Positions 15,273-29,455 of a DNA stretch of 49,571 bases are shown here, one piece after another. The notes under the pieces are model-generated. The model saw nothing but the letters and a program-made list of their open reading frames with translations, was not told where the DNA came from and made no database searches. The DNA lies in the NCBI GenBank assembly GCA_002702725.1, contig PABE01000135.1, positions 1 through 49,571 on the forward strand, read 5' to 3'. This DNA comes from Porticoccaceae bacterium (lineage in GTDB: Bacteria; Pseudomonadota; Gammaproteobacteria; Pseudomonadales; Porticoccaceae). The position numbers and the translations under genes were made by a program. Every line of letters starts with the position of its first letter. Within the stretch, counting starts at the first letter, position 1.

Positions 15273-17087
15273 TTATTTACTTTCTTTCCAGGGCAATGCA
15301 CTCTGGTGAGCGACAGTTTTCAGGAAGCGCACAGCCTCGGACGAAGACGCGACAAGCTGAGTCGTTACCTCACGGGCACCCTGGTGGATTGTCGACAGGG
15401 CGCAGTCTCGATTGGTTTCCTTGCAGGTTAGAATCTGATTTTGTTTGATCAAAAGGGAAGTCTCGCGAAAATAGACGTTGCCGAAAACAACAGGCCTGTT
15501 ATCGGGGTAAATTCTCCAGAAGCTGCGCCCGGCGAAGTGAGTGCTCTCTGATAACCCGAGATAATCAAGTACGGAGAGTGCTAAATCGCTCTGTAAAATT
15601 GGCTGTCGTAAATGCCGACGTTCTTGCTCGGGTGTCAGTGCGATCATAAAACCCCAGTTTTGCGAAAGTCGCAGAGCCGTGTCCTCAATGGGAGCGGTGA
15701 TACCTGAGGACTCGTCACTGGTAATGATCACCAGGGTGTCGTCGAGAACCCCTGCCGCGTCCAACTTATCAATGAAGACTCCGATAGCCTCGTCCAACCA
15801 CAGCAGGGCCCGCTGGCGTTTATCCCGGACCTGTTCCGGCCTGAATTCGTGCGGCACGCTGAAGGGATGATGCGCACCAGAAGTCAACAAGGTCAGAAAC
15901 CAGGGCGATTTTCCCATACGCAATTCCCCGAGTAATTCGAGGCTTTGTTCGAGGAACGCTCGATCATCTACGCCCCACTCGGTCTGGGCATAACCATGCC
16001 TGAAGTACTTTTTGCCGCGGGATTCTTCAAAACCGGCCAGCGGCATGAACTGGTCCTTCATCATGAACGGCAGGGGCGCGGCCTGGAGATAGATGGTCCG
16101 ATAATCGTTGTCCCTCAGTATTTCCGGGAGGCAAATCCGCTTGTTGAACCCGATGTATTCTTCCATGCGCGGTTTGCCCACCAACAATTTCGGGTAGTCA
16201 CCGCACAGAAGCGCGTAGAGGCCTCGATCGGTCTGACGCTGCTGGGCAACAAATGACGAAGCATATACGCCCCGCCGGGCCAATTCGTTGAGATTACCGA
16301 GCCGTTCCTCCGCTTCGATGCCATGATGATCAGCAATTACCGGAATATGCCCTCCGGAAATCCCCTCGAGAATAACGAGCAGGACGTTCGGCCGGCCACG
16401 ATTGCTATCCAGCCAACGACGACCGGTGAGATCCGGGTCAAATAGCGCTTGGGGCTCAGCGATGAATCGCTCCGATATCGTGCCGGGAATGTCCACCTCT
16501 GTTTCACGGCTGTCTAGCCAGGTGACATCGGGGAACAGGTTTGCATAGGCGAAATTTCTTTGCCGCCATTCCTGTTTGCCGGGGACCCGTTCAACAAACA
16601 CATTCAGGCCGGAAACCGCAAGGAAAGCCACAAGCAGTGGACAGAGTACCGCCGGACCAGGCTTCGTAGCTAAAATTACTAACCAGACCAAAACCAATAA
16701 AGCAGCGATCCAGGCCAGGGCGTGTTGGATGTACTGTACGGACCCGAGAAAAAAAGTTTTATCAAAGAGATAAGAGACATGGGCCAGTGCGTAGGGTGAG
16801 TCAAAAAAAGCAATGTATTCGCGGGCAGCAATATTAACGATCAGCCAGCCGCCCGCCGCAAGGGCAGCCAGAACTTTACTGCAGTGCAGCAGAACCGCAA
16901 CCAGCAAAATCACCAAAATGCCAGCGGAAGTATCGGATAACACACCGATGGCATCGGGCAGTCCCGGTGTCACCTGGCGCTCCATCATCAGTATAAGACG
17001 GATCACCAGCGGGCAAGCGATAATCGCCGCGTACAAAAGCCCGTTCTGTCCTAAGAACCTGGTTTTCCCTGCCAGATATAAGGTCAC
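15273..17087 (-). CDS. LTA-synthase-like sulfatase-fold membrane transferase
   Basis: The 604-residue protein has about five N-terminal membrane segments (residues 1-165) and an alkaline-phosphatase-fold periplasmic domain from about 230. NVLLVILEG places the metal-binding E241, and QTDRGLYALLCG gives the Thr nucleophile T286, as in LtaS and phosphoethanolamine transferases. The late metal motif reads TSDESSG, with Glu where LtaS has the His of Asp-His. In Gram-negatives such enzymes usually transfer phosphoglycerol or phosphoethanolamine to glycans or lipids; the acceptor here is unknown. It follows glmS on the same strand, 146 bases away. Confidence 0.8.
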   Translation of the reverse strand: MTLYLAGKTRFLGQNGLLYAAIIACPLVIRLILMMERQVTPGLPDAIGVLSDTSAGILVILLVAVLLHCSKVLAALAAGGWLIVNIAAREYIAFFDSPYALAHVSYLFDKTFFLGSVQYIQHALAWIAALLVLVWLVILATKPGPAVLCPLLVAFLAVSGLNVFVERVPGKQEWRQRNFAYANLFPDVTWLDSRETEVDIPGTISERFIAEPQALFDPDLTGRRWLDSNRGRPNVLLVILEGISGGHIPVIADHHGIEAEERLGNLNELARRGVYASSFVAQQRQTDRGLYALLCGDYPKLLVGKPRMEEYIGFNKRICLPEILRDNDYRTIYLQAAPLPFMMKDQFMPLAGFEESRGKKYFRHGYAQTEWGVDDRAFLEQSLELLGELRMGKSPWFLTLLTSGAHHPFSVPHEFRPEQVRDKRQRALLWLDEAIGVFIDKLDAAGVLDDTLVIITSDESSGITAPIEDTALRLSQNWGFMIALTPEQERRHLRQPILQSDLALSVLDYLGLSESTHFAGRSFWRIYPDNRPVVFGNVYFRETSLLIKQNQILTCKETNRDCALSTIHQGAREVTTQLVASSSEAVRFLKTVAHQSALPWKESK

Positions 17088-17233
17088 TGCGATTCCCTTC
17101 CGATACTTACTGGGTGACTTGAGGCGCGCTAAATGGGCGACAAACTCTCAACGCTCCCTACTGAGACACCGCAATTCACTGCGGAAAACACGACCGTAAG
17201 ATTTACAAATCCGCCCGACACAGAAAGGCAAGA

Positions 17234-19063
17234 CTACTCTACGGTCACCGACTTGGCCAGATTCCGCGGTTGGTCCACGTCGGTGCCCTTGAGCACCGCC
17301 ACGTGATAGGCGAGCAGCTGCAGGGGCAGGGTATAGACAATCGGCTCCAGGCTTTTGGGCACATGGGGCAGGCTCAGTACCGTGACACCGGGTTCATCCT
17401 TGAAGCCGGCGTTGGCGTCGGCAAAGACATAGAGTTTGCCCCCCCGGGCCTGCACCTCATGCAGGTTCGATTTGAGCTTTTCCAGCAGGGCATTATTGGG
17501 CGCCACTGCGACCACCGGCATATCATCGTCGACAAGGGCCAAAGGCCCGTGCTTGAGCTCCCCGGAGGGATAGGCCTCAGCGTGGATATAGGAAATTTCC
17601 TTCAGCTTCAGCGCACCCTCCAGCGCAATGGGGTATTGCTCGCCGCGGCCAAGGAACAGGGCGTGGTGCTTTTCCACGAAGGGCTCAAAGGTTCGTTCAA
17701 TGGCACTGTCCAGCGCCAGCACTTTCTCGCACAGGGTCGGCAGGGTGTGCAGTGCCATGACGCGCTCGGCTTCATCCTCGGCACTGGCGCCCTGAAATCT
17801 GGCCAGGGTGAGGGCGAGGATCTGCAATGCCACCAGCTGGGTAGTGAACGCCTTGGTGGAGGCGACGCCGATCTCCGGCCCGGCGCGGGTCATTAGCGAA
17901 TAATCCGATTCCCGCTCGAGGGAACTGTTGGCGACATTGCAGATCGTCAGGGATCCGTGATAGCCCGCGCCCTTGGCCACCCGCAAAGCCGCCAGGGTAT
18001 CGGCGGTTTCCCCGGACTGGGAAATGGTCACGAACAGCGTCTTGTCCGGCACCACCACGTCCCGGTAACGGTATTCACTGGCCACTTCAACCTGGCAGGG
18101 AATGCCCGCCCAGGATTCTATCCAGTAGCGCGCCACCAGACCGGCGTGGAAACTGGTTCCGCACGCGACGATATGCACAGCCCGGATATCCGCCAGCAGT
18201 GATTCCGCGTCCGGGCCGAAGGCAGCGGGCAACACTTGCCGGTCGCTGATACGCCCCTCGCAGGTTGCCTGGAGCACCGCCGGTTGCTCGTAGATTTCCT
18301 TGATCATGTGGTGTCGAAAACGTCCCTTGCCGCCATGGCTCGGGTCATCGTCAAGACTCACCACCGGTCGATCCTGCACATCACAGCGGGGATTGGTAAT
18401 GGTATAGCCTTCCCGGCAGACCACCACAAAGTCGTCTTCCTCCAGAAAGACAAACCTGTCGGTCACGGGACGCAGGGCGAGCTGGTCAGAGGCGAGAAAA
18501 TTCTCCTCGATGCCAACTCCCAACACCAATGGGCTGCCGTGGCGCACGCCGATCAGCGTGTCGGGATCGTCGGCACTGATCACCGCCAGGGCATAGGCGC
18601 CTTCAAGCCGTGAAATGGCGCTGCGCACCGCTTCCTCGATCGTGAGGCCGGAAGATTTGCAGGTATGAATCAGGTGGGCGATTACTTCAGTATCGGTCTG
18701 GCTCTCGAACCGGTATCCCTGCTGTTCAAGCTCCGCCTTGAGGGCCGCGTAATTTTCAATAATGCCATTATGGACCACGGCAATATCGCCGGATCGATGC
18801 GGGTGGGCATTCCTTTCACTGGGCACTCCGTGGGTCGCCCAGCGCGTATGGGCGATGCCGATCTTACCGCTCACCGGCCTGGCCTGGAGCAGCGCCTCAA
18901 GGGCACTCACCTTGCCGGCGGTCCTGGCGACCGATAGCGCCTGTTTTTCATTCACCAGGGCAACGCCCGCCGAGTCGTAGCCCCGGTATTCCAGTCGCCT
19001 CAGCCCTTCGACCAGAATTTCGACAACATTGCGCTGGGCCACAGCACCAACAATACCGCACAT
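17234..19063 (-). CDS. glmS: glutamine--fructose-6-phosphate aminotransferase
   Basis: GlmS makes glucosamine-6-phosphate from fructose-6-phosphate and glutamine, the first step of UDP-GlcNAc synthesis. The 609-residue product has the N-terminal Cys nucleophile ([12 protein letters not shown]), glutaminase motifs ([13 protein letters not shown]), two SIS domains ([32 protein letters not shown]) and the canonical C-terminus LAKSVTVE. It lies three bases downstream of glmU, so the two pathway genes are cotranscribed. No ribozyme or small-RNA site is evident. Confidence 0.97.
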   Translation of the reverse strand: MCGIVGAVAQRNVVEILVEGLRRLEYRGYDSAGVALVNEKQALSVARTAGKVSALEALLQARPVSGKIGIAHTRWATHGVPSERNAHPHRSGDIAVVHNGIIENYAALKAELEQQGYRFESQTDTEVIAHLIHTCKSSGLTIEEAVRSAISRLEGAYALAVISADDPDTLIGVRHGSPLVLGVGIEENFLASDQLALRPVTDRFVFLEEDDFVVVCREGYTITNPRCDVQDRPVVSLDDDPSHGGKGRFRHHMIKEIYEQPAVLQATCEGRISDRQVLPAAFGPDAESLLADIRAVHIVACGTSFHAGLVARYWIESWAGIPCQVEVASEYRYRDVVVPDKTLFVTISQSGETADTLAALRVAKGAGYHGSLTICNVANSSLERESDYSLMTRAGPEIGVASTKAFTTQLVALQILALTLARFQGASAEDEAERVMALHTLPTLCEKVLALDSAIERTFEPFVEKHHALFLGRGEQYPIALEGALKLKEISYIHAEAYPSGELKHGPLALVDDDMPVVAVAPNNALLEKLKSNLHEVQARGGKLYVFADANAGFKDEPGVTVLSLPHVPKSLEPIVYTLPLQLLAYHVAVLKGTDVDQPRNLAKSVTVE

Positions 19064-19066
19064 AAT

Positions 19067-20440
19067 TCAGTCCTTTTCGATTTTGGCAGGGCGCTGCCAG
19101 CCGGCGATGGATTTCTGTTTGCCCCGGGCGACGGCCAGTTCCCCGTCCGCGACATTACGGGTAATGGTGGACCCGGCGCCCACTGTCGCCCCTTTGCCCA
19201 CGGTAACCGGCGCCACCAGGGCGGTATTGGAGCCAATAAAGGCTCCGTCGTCGATGGTGGTTTGGAACTTGTTCACCCCGTCGTAGTTGCAGGTAATTGT
19301 GCCGGCACCAACGTTGACGTCCCGGCCGATTTCCGTATCCCCGATATACGTCAGGTGGTTGACCTTGCTGCCGGGACCAATACGGGATTTTTTGGTCTCG
19401 ACAAAATTGCCGATGCGCGCCTGCTCTTCAAGTACCGTGCCCGGCCTGAGCCGGGCAAAGGGACCGACTTCGACATTGGCCGCTATCGTGACCGGCCCCT
19501 CGATCACCGTGTTGGCCTTGATCGTGACATTGTCACCGATAACGGCGTCGCAGATCAGACAATTGGGTCCAATGGATACGTTGGATCCCATTGTGACAGT
19601 GCCCTCGAAGACACAATTGAGGTCAATAAAACTATCCTCGCCAGAGGTGAGGTTGCCGCGACAATCAAAGCGGTGCATATCCGCGAGGGTAACCCCGGCA
19701 TCCATCAATTGGATAGCCCGCTGCCGCTGGTAAATCCGTTCCAGACGGTTGAGTTGATAGCGGCTGTTTACACCCTCTGTCTCATAGCTGGCGGATGGCT
19801 GAGAGGTGTTGACCGTGAACCCCCGATCAACCGCGAGTGCGATGATATCGGTGAGATAGTATTCCCCCTGGGCATTCTGGTTGCCGATCTGCCCGAGTAG
19901 TCTGGCCGCGAGACCTGGCGGCAGCGCAAGCACTCCGGTATTGACTTCCCGCAACGCTTTCTGGGCGTCGCTGGCATCTTTCTCCTCGACAATACCGACA
20001 ACGTTTCCGCTTTGGTCCCGCACAATTCGACCGTAGCCTGCGGGGTTGTCCAGTGTCACCGTTAGCAGGCCAAGGCTGCTGTCACTCACCCGGGATACCA
20101 AGCCCTGAAGGGTGGGCAGTGCAATCAGCGGAACGTCGCCATAGAGTACCAGGGTGATGGCATCGGGCCGCAGCGAGGGTAGCGCTTGCTGAAGTGCGTG
20201 ACCGGTGCCCAGCTGCTCTGTCTGATCCACCCAGCGTATGCCGTCGCCGTCGAAGGCCGTCTTGACCTGATCCGCGCCGTGGCCGACGACGACAGTAACA
20301 TCGGTGTCCGTCAGCTGACGGGCCCGGTCCAGCACATGACCGAGAAGGGGGCGTCCGGCAAGGCAATGCAAAACCTTCGGCATTGCCGATTTCATTCGCG
20401 TGCCCTTGCCCGCGGCCAGTACCACAATATCCACTCGCAT
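19067..20440 (-). CDS. glmU: bifunctional GlmU: GlcNAc-1-P uridyltransferase / GlcN-1-P acetyltransferase
   Basis: GlmU acetylates glucosamine-1-phosphate and then forms UDP-GlcNAc for peptidoglycan and LPS. The N-terminal Rossmann-like domain has the nucleotide-binding LAAGKGTRMKSAMPK (about residues 8-22). The C-terminal half is a left-handed beta helix of hexapeptide repeats (IGPNCLICDAVIGDNVTIK). Length is 457 residues, as expected. ATG 20440 starts MRVDIVVLAAGKG; an open frame continues upstream to 20725 but runs through the atp terminator and into atpC, so it is not used. Confidence 0.97.
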   Translation of the reverse strand: MRVDIVVLAAGKGTRMKSAMPKVLHCLAGRPLLGHVLDRARQLTDTDVTVVVGHGADQVKTAFDGDGIRWVDQTEQLGTGHALQQALPSLRPDAITLVLYGDVPLIALPTLQGLVSRVSDSSLGLLTVTLDNPAGYGRIVRDQSGNVVGIVEEKDASDAQKALREVNTGVLALPPGLAARLLGQIGNQNAQGEYYLTDIIALAVDRGFTVNTSQPSASYETEGVNSRYQLNRLERIYQRQRAIQLMDAGVTLADMHRFDCRGNLTSGEDSFIDLNCVFEGTVTMGSNVSIGPNCLICDAVIGDNVTIKANTVIEGPVTIAANVEVGPFARLRPGTVLEEQARIGNFVETKKSRIGPGSKVNHLTYIGDTEIGRDVNVGAGTITCNYDGVNKFQTTIDDGAFIGSNTALVAPVTVGKGATVGAGSTITRNVADGELAVARGKQKSIAGWQRPAKIEKD

Positions 20441-20521
20441 TCTCAGTCTCCTGTCGCCCGGGGCCATTGTAGACAAGTCGCCACCAAGAAGAGAACAGCG
20501 ACAACCACGCAAGGTTCGGAC

Positions 20522-20547
20522 AAAAAAAAGGGCAGCCGCAGCTGCCC
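20522..20547 (-). terminator. rho-independent terminator of the atp operon
   Basis: On the leftward strand GGGCAGC (20547-20541), a four-base loop and GCTGCCC (20536-20530) are followed directly by eight T residues. It lies 17 bases after the atpC stop and before glmU, so it separates the ATP synthase operon from glmUS. Confidence 0.9.
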
Positions 20548-20564
20548 ACCCTAGGTTCGCTGTT

Positions 20565-20996
20565 TCAGCGGGTTGCCCTGGCCTTGCGGCGCAATTCCTC
20601 AATGGTACGCAGCTGCGCAGCGGCTTCCGCCAGTTGGGAGGCGGCACGGGAGTAGTTAAACTCACCACTCTGGTTGTGCATCGCCTGTTCCGCTTCTTTC
20701 TTGGCCTCCAGTGCAGCGGCCTCATCGATGTCGTCGGCGCGCAGGGCGGTATCCGCCAGGATCGACGTCACATGGGGCTGCACCTCCAGAAAACCGCCGG
20801 AAAGGTAATAGACTTCCTCTTCGCCGTTTTGCTTGACGATGCGGACGGGCCCTGGCTTCAGGTCGGTGAGCAACGGCGCGTGGCCATAGTTTATACCCAG
20901 TTCCCCCTGGGAACCGGTGGCCACCAGCAACTCTACCAGACCTGAAAACAGCGATTCCTCGCTGCTGACAATATTACAGTGAAAGGTCATAGCCAT
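20565..20996 (-). CDS. atpC: ATP synthase epsilon subunit
   Basis: This 143-residue F1 central-stalk subunit couples rotation to catalysis and can inhibit ATP hydrolysis. The N-terminal beta-sandwich ([28 protein letters not shown]) and the C-terminal helical hairpin ([26 protein letters not shown]) are both present. It is the last gene of the operon, followed by a strong terminator. A start two codons later (ATG for MTFHCN) is possible. Confidence 0.96.
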   Translation of the reverse strand: MAMTFHCNIVSSEESLFSGLVELLVATGSQGELGINYGHAPLLTDLKPGPVRIVKQNGEEEVYYLSGGFLEVQPHVTSILADTALRADDIDEAAALEAKKEAEQAMHNQSGEFNYSRAASQLAEAAAQLRTIEELRRKARATR

Positions 20997-21019
20997 TATC
21001 TTAGCCCCTTTAGGCGAAA

Positions 21020-23304
<2,285 letters not shown>

Positions 23305-23355
23305 TGCTGTCTGCCTGCTTTACTGTCGTGGTGCGTTAATCAGGACTACCGAACC

Positions 23356-24900
23356 TTACCAACTCTGGGTGGCGACAAACTTGTCGAGGGCCGCCTTGAA
23401 GCTGGCTTCAATGTCGTCGTTCCAGTCGCCTTTCTGGTTCACCTGGTCAAGCAGGTCACCGTGTTCCGACTTCATGTAGGAGAGCAGCGCCGCTTCGAAA
23501 TCTCCGACCTTGGCGACATCGACGGATTTCAGATAGCCCTGGTTGGCGGCATAGAGCACGACACCCATCTCGGCGACACTGAGCGGCGAGTACTGGGGCT
23601 GCTTCATCAATTCGGTCACGCGCTGTCCGTGTTCCAGCTGTTCGCGGGTCGCTTCATCAAGATCAGAGGCAAACTGGGAGAACGCCGCCAGTTCACGGTA
23701 CTGGGCGAGGGCGAGACGGATACCGCCACCGAGCTTTTTGATGATCTTGGTCTGGGCCGAGCCGCCAACACGGGATACCGAGAGACCGGCGTTCATTGCC
23801 GGGCGTACACCGGCATTAAACAGGTCGGTTTCGACGAAAATCTGGCCATCGGTGATGGAGATTACGTTGGTGGGTACGAACGCGGAAACGTCACCGGCCT
23901 GGGTTTCAATGATCGGCAGCGCGGTCAACGAACCGGTCTGGCCTTTGACTTCACCCTTGGTGAACTTCTCGACGTAGTCGGCGTTGACACGGGCGGCGCG
24001 CTCCAGCAGGCGGGAGTGGAGATAGAACACATCACCGGGGTAGGCCTCACGGCCCGGCGGACGCTTGAGCAACAGGGAGATCTGACGGTAGGCCCAGGCC
24101 TGTTTGGTCAGATCATCATAGATGATCAGGGCATCCTGACCGCGGTCACGGTAGTACTCACCGATTGTACAGCCGGCATAGGGAGCCAGATACTGCATGG
24201 ATGCGGGATCGGATGCGGTAGCGGCGACCACCACGGTGTGGTCCATGGCGCCGTGCTCTTCCAGCTTGCGCACGATGTTGGCAACGGTCGAGTTTTTCTG
24301 GCCGATGGCAACATAGACACACTTAATGCCCGTGTTCTTCTGATTGATGATGGTATCGATGGCAATGGCGGTTTTACCGATCTGGCGGTCACCGATAATC
24401 AACTCCCGCTGACCGCGGCCCACCGGCACCATGGCGTCAATGGCTTTCAGACCGGTCTGTACCGGCTGATCGACGGACTGACGCTCAATAACACCGGGCG
24501 CCACCTTCTCGATGGCGTCGGTAAGCTGGGCGTTGATGGGGCCCTTGCCGTCGATGGCATTACCGAGCGCATCGACCACGCGGCCTTCCAGTTCCGGGCC
24601 GACGGGTACTTCAAGAATGCGACCGGTACAGCGGGCTTTCTTGCCCTCTACCAGCCCCTGGTAATCGCCGAGAACCACGGCGCCGACGGAGTCGCGCTCC
24701 AGGTTCAGGGCGAGGCCGTAGAGGCCGCCGTCAAACTCGATCATCTCACCGTACATGACATCGCCGAGACCGTGGATACGCACGATACCGTCAGATACGG
24801 AAACGATGGTGCCCTCGTTCTGGGCTTCGGTGGAAACATCAAGGCGGTCTATCCGCTGCTTGATGATTTCGCTGATTTCAGATGGATTCAGTTGCTGCAT
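23356..24900 (-). CDS. atpA: ATP synthase alpha subunit
   Basis: This 514-residue F1 subunit has non-catalytic nucleotide sites. The P-loop is GDRQIGKTA (about residues 170-178). Also present are [14 protein letters not shown], the [18 protein letters not shown] Walker B region and [22 protein letters not shown]. All are typical of the proteobacterial alpha subunit. Spacing to atpH (31 bases) fits one operon. Confidence 0.98.
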   Translation of the reverse strand: MQQLNPSEISEIIKQRIDRLDVSTEAQNEGTIVSVSDGIVRIHGLGDVMYGEMIEFDGGLYGLALNLERDSVGAVVLGDYQGLVEGKKARCTGRILEVPVGPELEGRVVDALGNAIDGKGPINAQLTDAIEKVAPGVIERQSVDQPVQTGLKAIDAMVPVGRGQRELIIGDRQIGKTAIAIDTIINQKNTGIKCVYVAIGQKNSTVANIVRKLEEHGAMDHTVVVAATASDPASMQYLAPYAGCTIGEYYRDRGQDALIIYDDLTKQAWAYRQISLLLKRPPGREAYPGDVFYLHSRLLERAARVNADYVEKFTKGEVKGQTGSLTALPIIETQAGDVSAFVPTNVISITDGQIFVETDLFNAGVRPAMNAGLSVSRVGGSAQTKIIKKLGGGIRLALAQYRELAAFSQFASDLDEATREQLEHGQRVTELMKQPQYSPLSVAEMGVVLYAANQGYLKSVDVAKVGDFEAALLSYMKSEHGDLLDQVNQKGDWNDDIEASFKAALDKFVATQSW

Positions 24901-24931
24901 GGTCGATTCCTCGATCCCGTATGTTCAAATA

Positions 24932-25468
24932 CTAGGCATTAAGTGCTTCGGCGAGCTTGGTCAGGCGACCGCGAATGCTGCCATCGATGATGGTGTCACC
25001 CGCGCGGATCAGAACCCCACCTATAAGGCTGCTGTCTACGGAGACGCTGACATTAACGCTGCGATCCAGGCGGGCGCTCAGGGATTGCTTGAGCTTTTCG
25101 ACCTGATCGTCACTGACGGCATAAGCCGCAACGACATCAACTTCAACGGTTTTTTCCTGTTGCGCCCGGAGTTCGCCGTATTGCTGACGAATAAAGGGGA
25201 GCAGTGGCAACCGGCGGTTTTCCGCCAGCAGCCTGACCAGGTTGCCACCCTTGTCGTCGAGGGCGTCACCGCACAGCTCGATCAAGGCCTGGCCCTGCTG
25301 CTCTGTGGTGTACGCCGGGGAGTTCAGCAGTGCGTCAACTGCCGGGTCGGCGACTACGGCCGAGAGGGTATCCAGCATGGATGACCACTCAACCAGTTTG
25401 CCGGCGTCCGCAGCATGCTCATAGACCGCCTTGGCGTAGGGTCGAGCCAGTGTACTCAGTTCCGCCAT
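24932..25468 (-). CDS. atpH: ATP synthase delta subunit
   Basis: The 178-residue peripheral-stalk subunit joins F1 to the b subunits. The N-terminal helical bundle starts LARPYAKAVYEHA, and the C-terminal domain carries SLIGGVLIRAGDTIIDGSIRGRL, the family's most conserved block. It is placed between atpF and atpA as usual. Confidence 0.96.
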   Translation of the reverse strand: MAELSTLARPYAKAVYEHAADAGKLVEWSSMLDTLSAVVADPAVDALLNSPAYTTEQQGQALIELCGDALDDKGGNLVRLLAENRRLPLLPFIRQQYGELRAQQEKTVEVDVVAAYAVSDDQVEKLKQSLSARLDRSVNVSVSVDSSLIGGVLIRAGDTIIDGSIRGRLTKLAEALNA

Positions 25469-25479
25469 ATCAAACCTCG

Positions 25480-25950
25480 TTAAAGCTGTGCCGCCAGTTT
25501 GTCGACCAGCTCACGATTAGCGTTTTCGTCGATGGAGGCTTCCAGAATCTTCTCGGCGCCGGCCAGGGCGAGCGTCGCGACCTTCGCGCGGAGTTCTTCC
25601 CGGGCGCGGTTGACCTCCTGCTCAATTTCCGCCTGAGCCGACTGCTTGAGACGGTCACCTTCGGTACGCGCCTGATCCTTGGCTTCTTCGATGATCTGGT
25701 TCGCTCGCTTGTTGGCCTGCTCGAGCAGGGCAGCCGCTTCCTGTTTGGCTTCCTTTAGCTGGTCGGAGGCCTTGTTTTGCGCAATTTCCAGATCCCGCAT
25801 GGCGCGGTCGGCGGCGTCGAGGCCATCCGCAATCTTGTCGGCGCGCTCTTCCATGATACTGGTGATGGCCGGCCAGACATACTTCATGCAGAACGCCACA
25901 AAGACCGCAAAGGCAATCATTTGGCCGAATAGCGTTAGGTTGATATTCAC
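25480..25950 (-). CDS. atpF: ATP synthase b subunit
   Basis: The 156-residue protein has one N-terminal membrane helix ([21 protein letters not shown]) and a long charged helix to the end, rich in Ala, Glu and Arg, that dimerises as the peripheral stalk. Length equals that of the enterobacterial b subunit. It is 11 bases upstream of atpH. Confidence 0.96.
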   Translation of the reverse strand: MNINLTLFGQMIAFAVFVAFCMKYVWPAITSIMEERADKIADGLDAADRAMRDLEIAQNKASDQLKEAKQEAAALLEQANKRANQIIEEAKDQARTEGDRLKQSAQAEIEQEVNRAREELRAKVATLALAGAEKILEASIDENANRELVDKLAAQL

Positions 25951-26007
25951 GCCTTAAACCTCACGTTGATGGTTTCGGTTGGTAAGCAGGGTTTATATCG
26001 CCTACGC

Positions 26008-26265
<258 letters not shown>

Positions 26266-26293
26266 TTAAGGTTGGTAAAAGAATAAAACGTAT

Positions 26294-27585
<1,292 letters not shown>

Positions 27586-27670
27586 CCGTCCATCACCCTG
27601 TTTCGCTCATCCCGCCGGCCCGACGCGGGCTCATGTTTACCTGAAAGTGCACAGTGTTAAGGCGCGCGGC

Positions 27671-27699
27671 ATTATATGGGTGTAATGGCCATTATTCAA
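27671..27699 (-). promoter_or_regulatory. sigma70-type promoter of the atp operon
   Basis: Reading left, TTGAAT (27699-27694) and a perfect TATAAT (27676-27671) are separated by exactly 17 bases, about 85 bases upstream of the atpI start. It lies in the 164-base gap after parB, so the atp operon has its own promoter. No clear hairpin terminator for the parAB transcript is visible in the same gap. Confidence 0.7.
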
Positions 27700-27749
27700 C
27701 CACGACATCGGGGAAAAACACCCTGCAAAAATCCCTCGCCAGCGCCTCT

Positions 27750-28655
27750 TCATTGCTCCTGCAGGACTACTTTAAGCCGCTCCAGCAGGCCTTCCAGTTC
27801 TTCCAGCCTGTTGTAACTGAAGGTAATTTTCCCCTTGCCGTCATTGCCGTGGCGCAGCGCAACGGGCAGTCCCACTGTTTCGGCCACCTGTTCCTGAAGA
27901 CGGGCGATATCAGGATCCGTCCGGGGAGCCCCGCGGGGCGACACCGGCTCCTGCTGGAGACGCTTCACCAGCGCTTCGGTCTGGCGCACGGTGAGCCCTT
28001 TCCCCACCACCGTACGGGCGGCATCCACCTGGACAGGACCTTCCAGGCCCAGCAGGGCACGGGCATGGCCCATTTCAATATCGCCGCGCTCGAGCATGAT
28101 GCGCACACCTTCCTCCAGGGCCAGCAGTCGTATCAGATTCGCGACCGCGGCCCGGGATTTGCCGACCGCATCGGCCACCTGTTGCTGTGTGAGCCCGAAC
28201 TCCTTCTGCAGTCGATTGAGCGCTTGAGCCTCTTCGATGGCATTTAAATCCTCGCGCTGGATATTCTCGATCAGCGCCATGGCAATGGCGGCCTCATCGG
28301 GAACATCGCGGATAAGGGCAGGCACCGTGTCCAGACCAGCCATCTGGGCAGCCCGCCAGCGGCGTTCACCGGCAATGATCTCGTAGCGGTCACTGGTGAT
28401 CGGCCGCACAACTATCGGCTGCATAATGCCCTGGTTCCGGATCGACTCGGAGAGTTCCTGCAGTGCTTCCGGGTGCATATCCCGCCGGGGCTGATATTTG
28501 CCCCGCTGCAGGATCTCAATAGGCAATTGGCGCAAGCTGCCATCCTGAGTTTCAACCCGGGTGTCGGCCGCCTTATCCATTTCACCGGGGTCCGATTCCG
28601 CAACGCCGAGCAGGGCATCCAGGCCGCGACCCAGTCCTTTACGTTTTCCTGTCAT
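27750..28655 (-). CDS. parB: chromosome partitioning protein ParB
   Basis: ParB (301 residues) binds parS sites, spreads along DNA as a CTP-dependent clamp and works with ParA to segregate origins. It begins with the ParA-stimulating RKGLGRGLDALLG. The CTPase motifs GKYQPRRD and AGERRWRAAQMAG are present, followed by the helix-turn-helix LTQQQVADAVGKSRAAVANLIR and a C-terminal dimer domain. It lies two bases after parA. Two perfect parS sites lie about 11 kb away in recF. Confidence 0.97.
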   Translation of the reverse strand: MTGKRKGLGRGLDALLGVAESDPGEMDKAADTRVETQDGSLRQLPIEILQRGKYQPRRDMHPEALQELSESIRNQGIMQPIVVRPITSDRYEIIAGERRWRAAQMAGLDTVPALIRDVPDEAAIAMALIENIQREDLNAIEEAQALNRLQKEFGLTQQQVADAVGKSRAAVANLIRLLALEEGVRIMLERGDIEMGHARALLGLEGPVQVDAARTVVGKGLTVRQTEALVKRLQQEPVSPRGAPRTDPDIARLQEQVAETVGLPVALRHGNDGKGKITFSYNRLEELEGLLERLKVVLQEQ

Positions 28656-28657
28656 GC

Positions 28658-29455
28658 TTATCGTGCCTCCGCTTCGCCACGGGCCAGGCGCTTTTTCTCG
28701 CGCCGGATTATTTCACCCGCCAGCCCCAGGTAGGCGATCGCCCCTTTTGAATGACGATCATAAACCAGCACTGGCACACCGTGACTCGGTGCCTCCGCCA
28801 ATCGGACATTGCGGGGAATCGCGATCCGGTAAACCTTTTCGCCGAAATACTGGTGCAACTGGGCGGTGACTTCGTTGGTGAGCGCATTGCGGGGGTCGTA
28901 CATGGTACGCAGAATACCTTCGATTTTGAGGTCGGGGTTAAGCAGCTTGCCGATCCGGCGGATGGTTCCGACGAGGTCACTCAAGCCTTCGAGGGCGTAG
29001 TACTCGCACTGCATGGGAATGATGACGCCACGGCAGGCGACAAGGGCATTTACCGTCAGCATGCTCAGGGATGGCGGGCAGTCGATGATGATGTAGTCGT
29101 AATCCCGCTCGACCCGTGCCAGCGCGTTGCGCAGACGGCTCTCCCTGGAGGGCAACTGGAGCAACTCCACCTCCGCTGCGGTCAGGTCCCGATTGGCGGG
29201 CAAGAGGTGAAAATCGATGCCTTCGGGACGGGCAATAGCCTGCTCTGTGGGCACCTGACCGGTGATCACATCGTACACCGAGTGCTGAAGCTGGTTTTTC
29301 TCGGCCCCGGCCCCCATGGTCGCATTGCCCTGGGGATCCATGTCGACCATCAACACCCGCTTGCCATAGGTGGCAAGCGACGCCGCCAGGTTGACACTGG
29401 TGGTGGTCTTGCCAACACCGCCTTTCTGGTTGGCAATGGTATAGATCTGGGTCAC
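28658..29455 (-). CDS. parA: chromosome partitioning ATPase ParA (Soj)
   Basis: This 265-residue ParA/MinD-type ATPase has the deviant Walker A KGGVGKTT (residues 11-18), IIDCPPSLSML (Walker B region) and VYRIAIPRNVRLAEAPSHG near the C-terminus. There is no N-terminal helix-turn-helix, as in chromosomal Soj proteins. The GTG start overlaps the rsmG stop by four bases (GTGA), so translation is coupled. Confidence 0.97.
   Translation of the reverse strand: MTQIYTIANQKGGVGKTTTSVNLAASLATYGKRVLMVDMDPQGNATMGAGAEKNQLQHSVYDVITGQVPTEQAIARPEGIDFHLLPANRDLTAAEVELLQLPSRESRLRNALARVERDYDYIIIDCPPSLSMLTVNALVACRGVIIPMQCEYYALEGLSDLVGTIRRIGKLLNPDLKIEGILRTMYDPRNALTNEVTAQLHQYFGEKVYRIAIPRNVRLAEAPSHGVPVLVYDRHSKGAIAYLGLAGEIIRREKKRLARGEAEAR

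Noticed and set aside
19067-20725. Extended glmU frame starting at 20725
   Set aside because: The extra 95 residues cross the atp terminator and overlap atpC in another frame; family homology starts at 20440.
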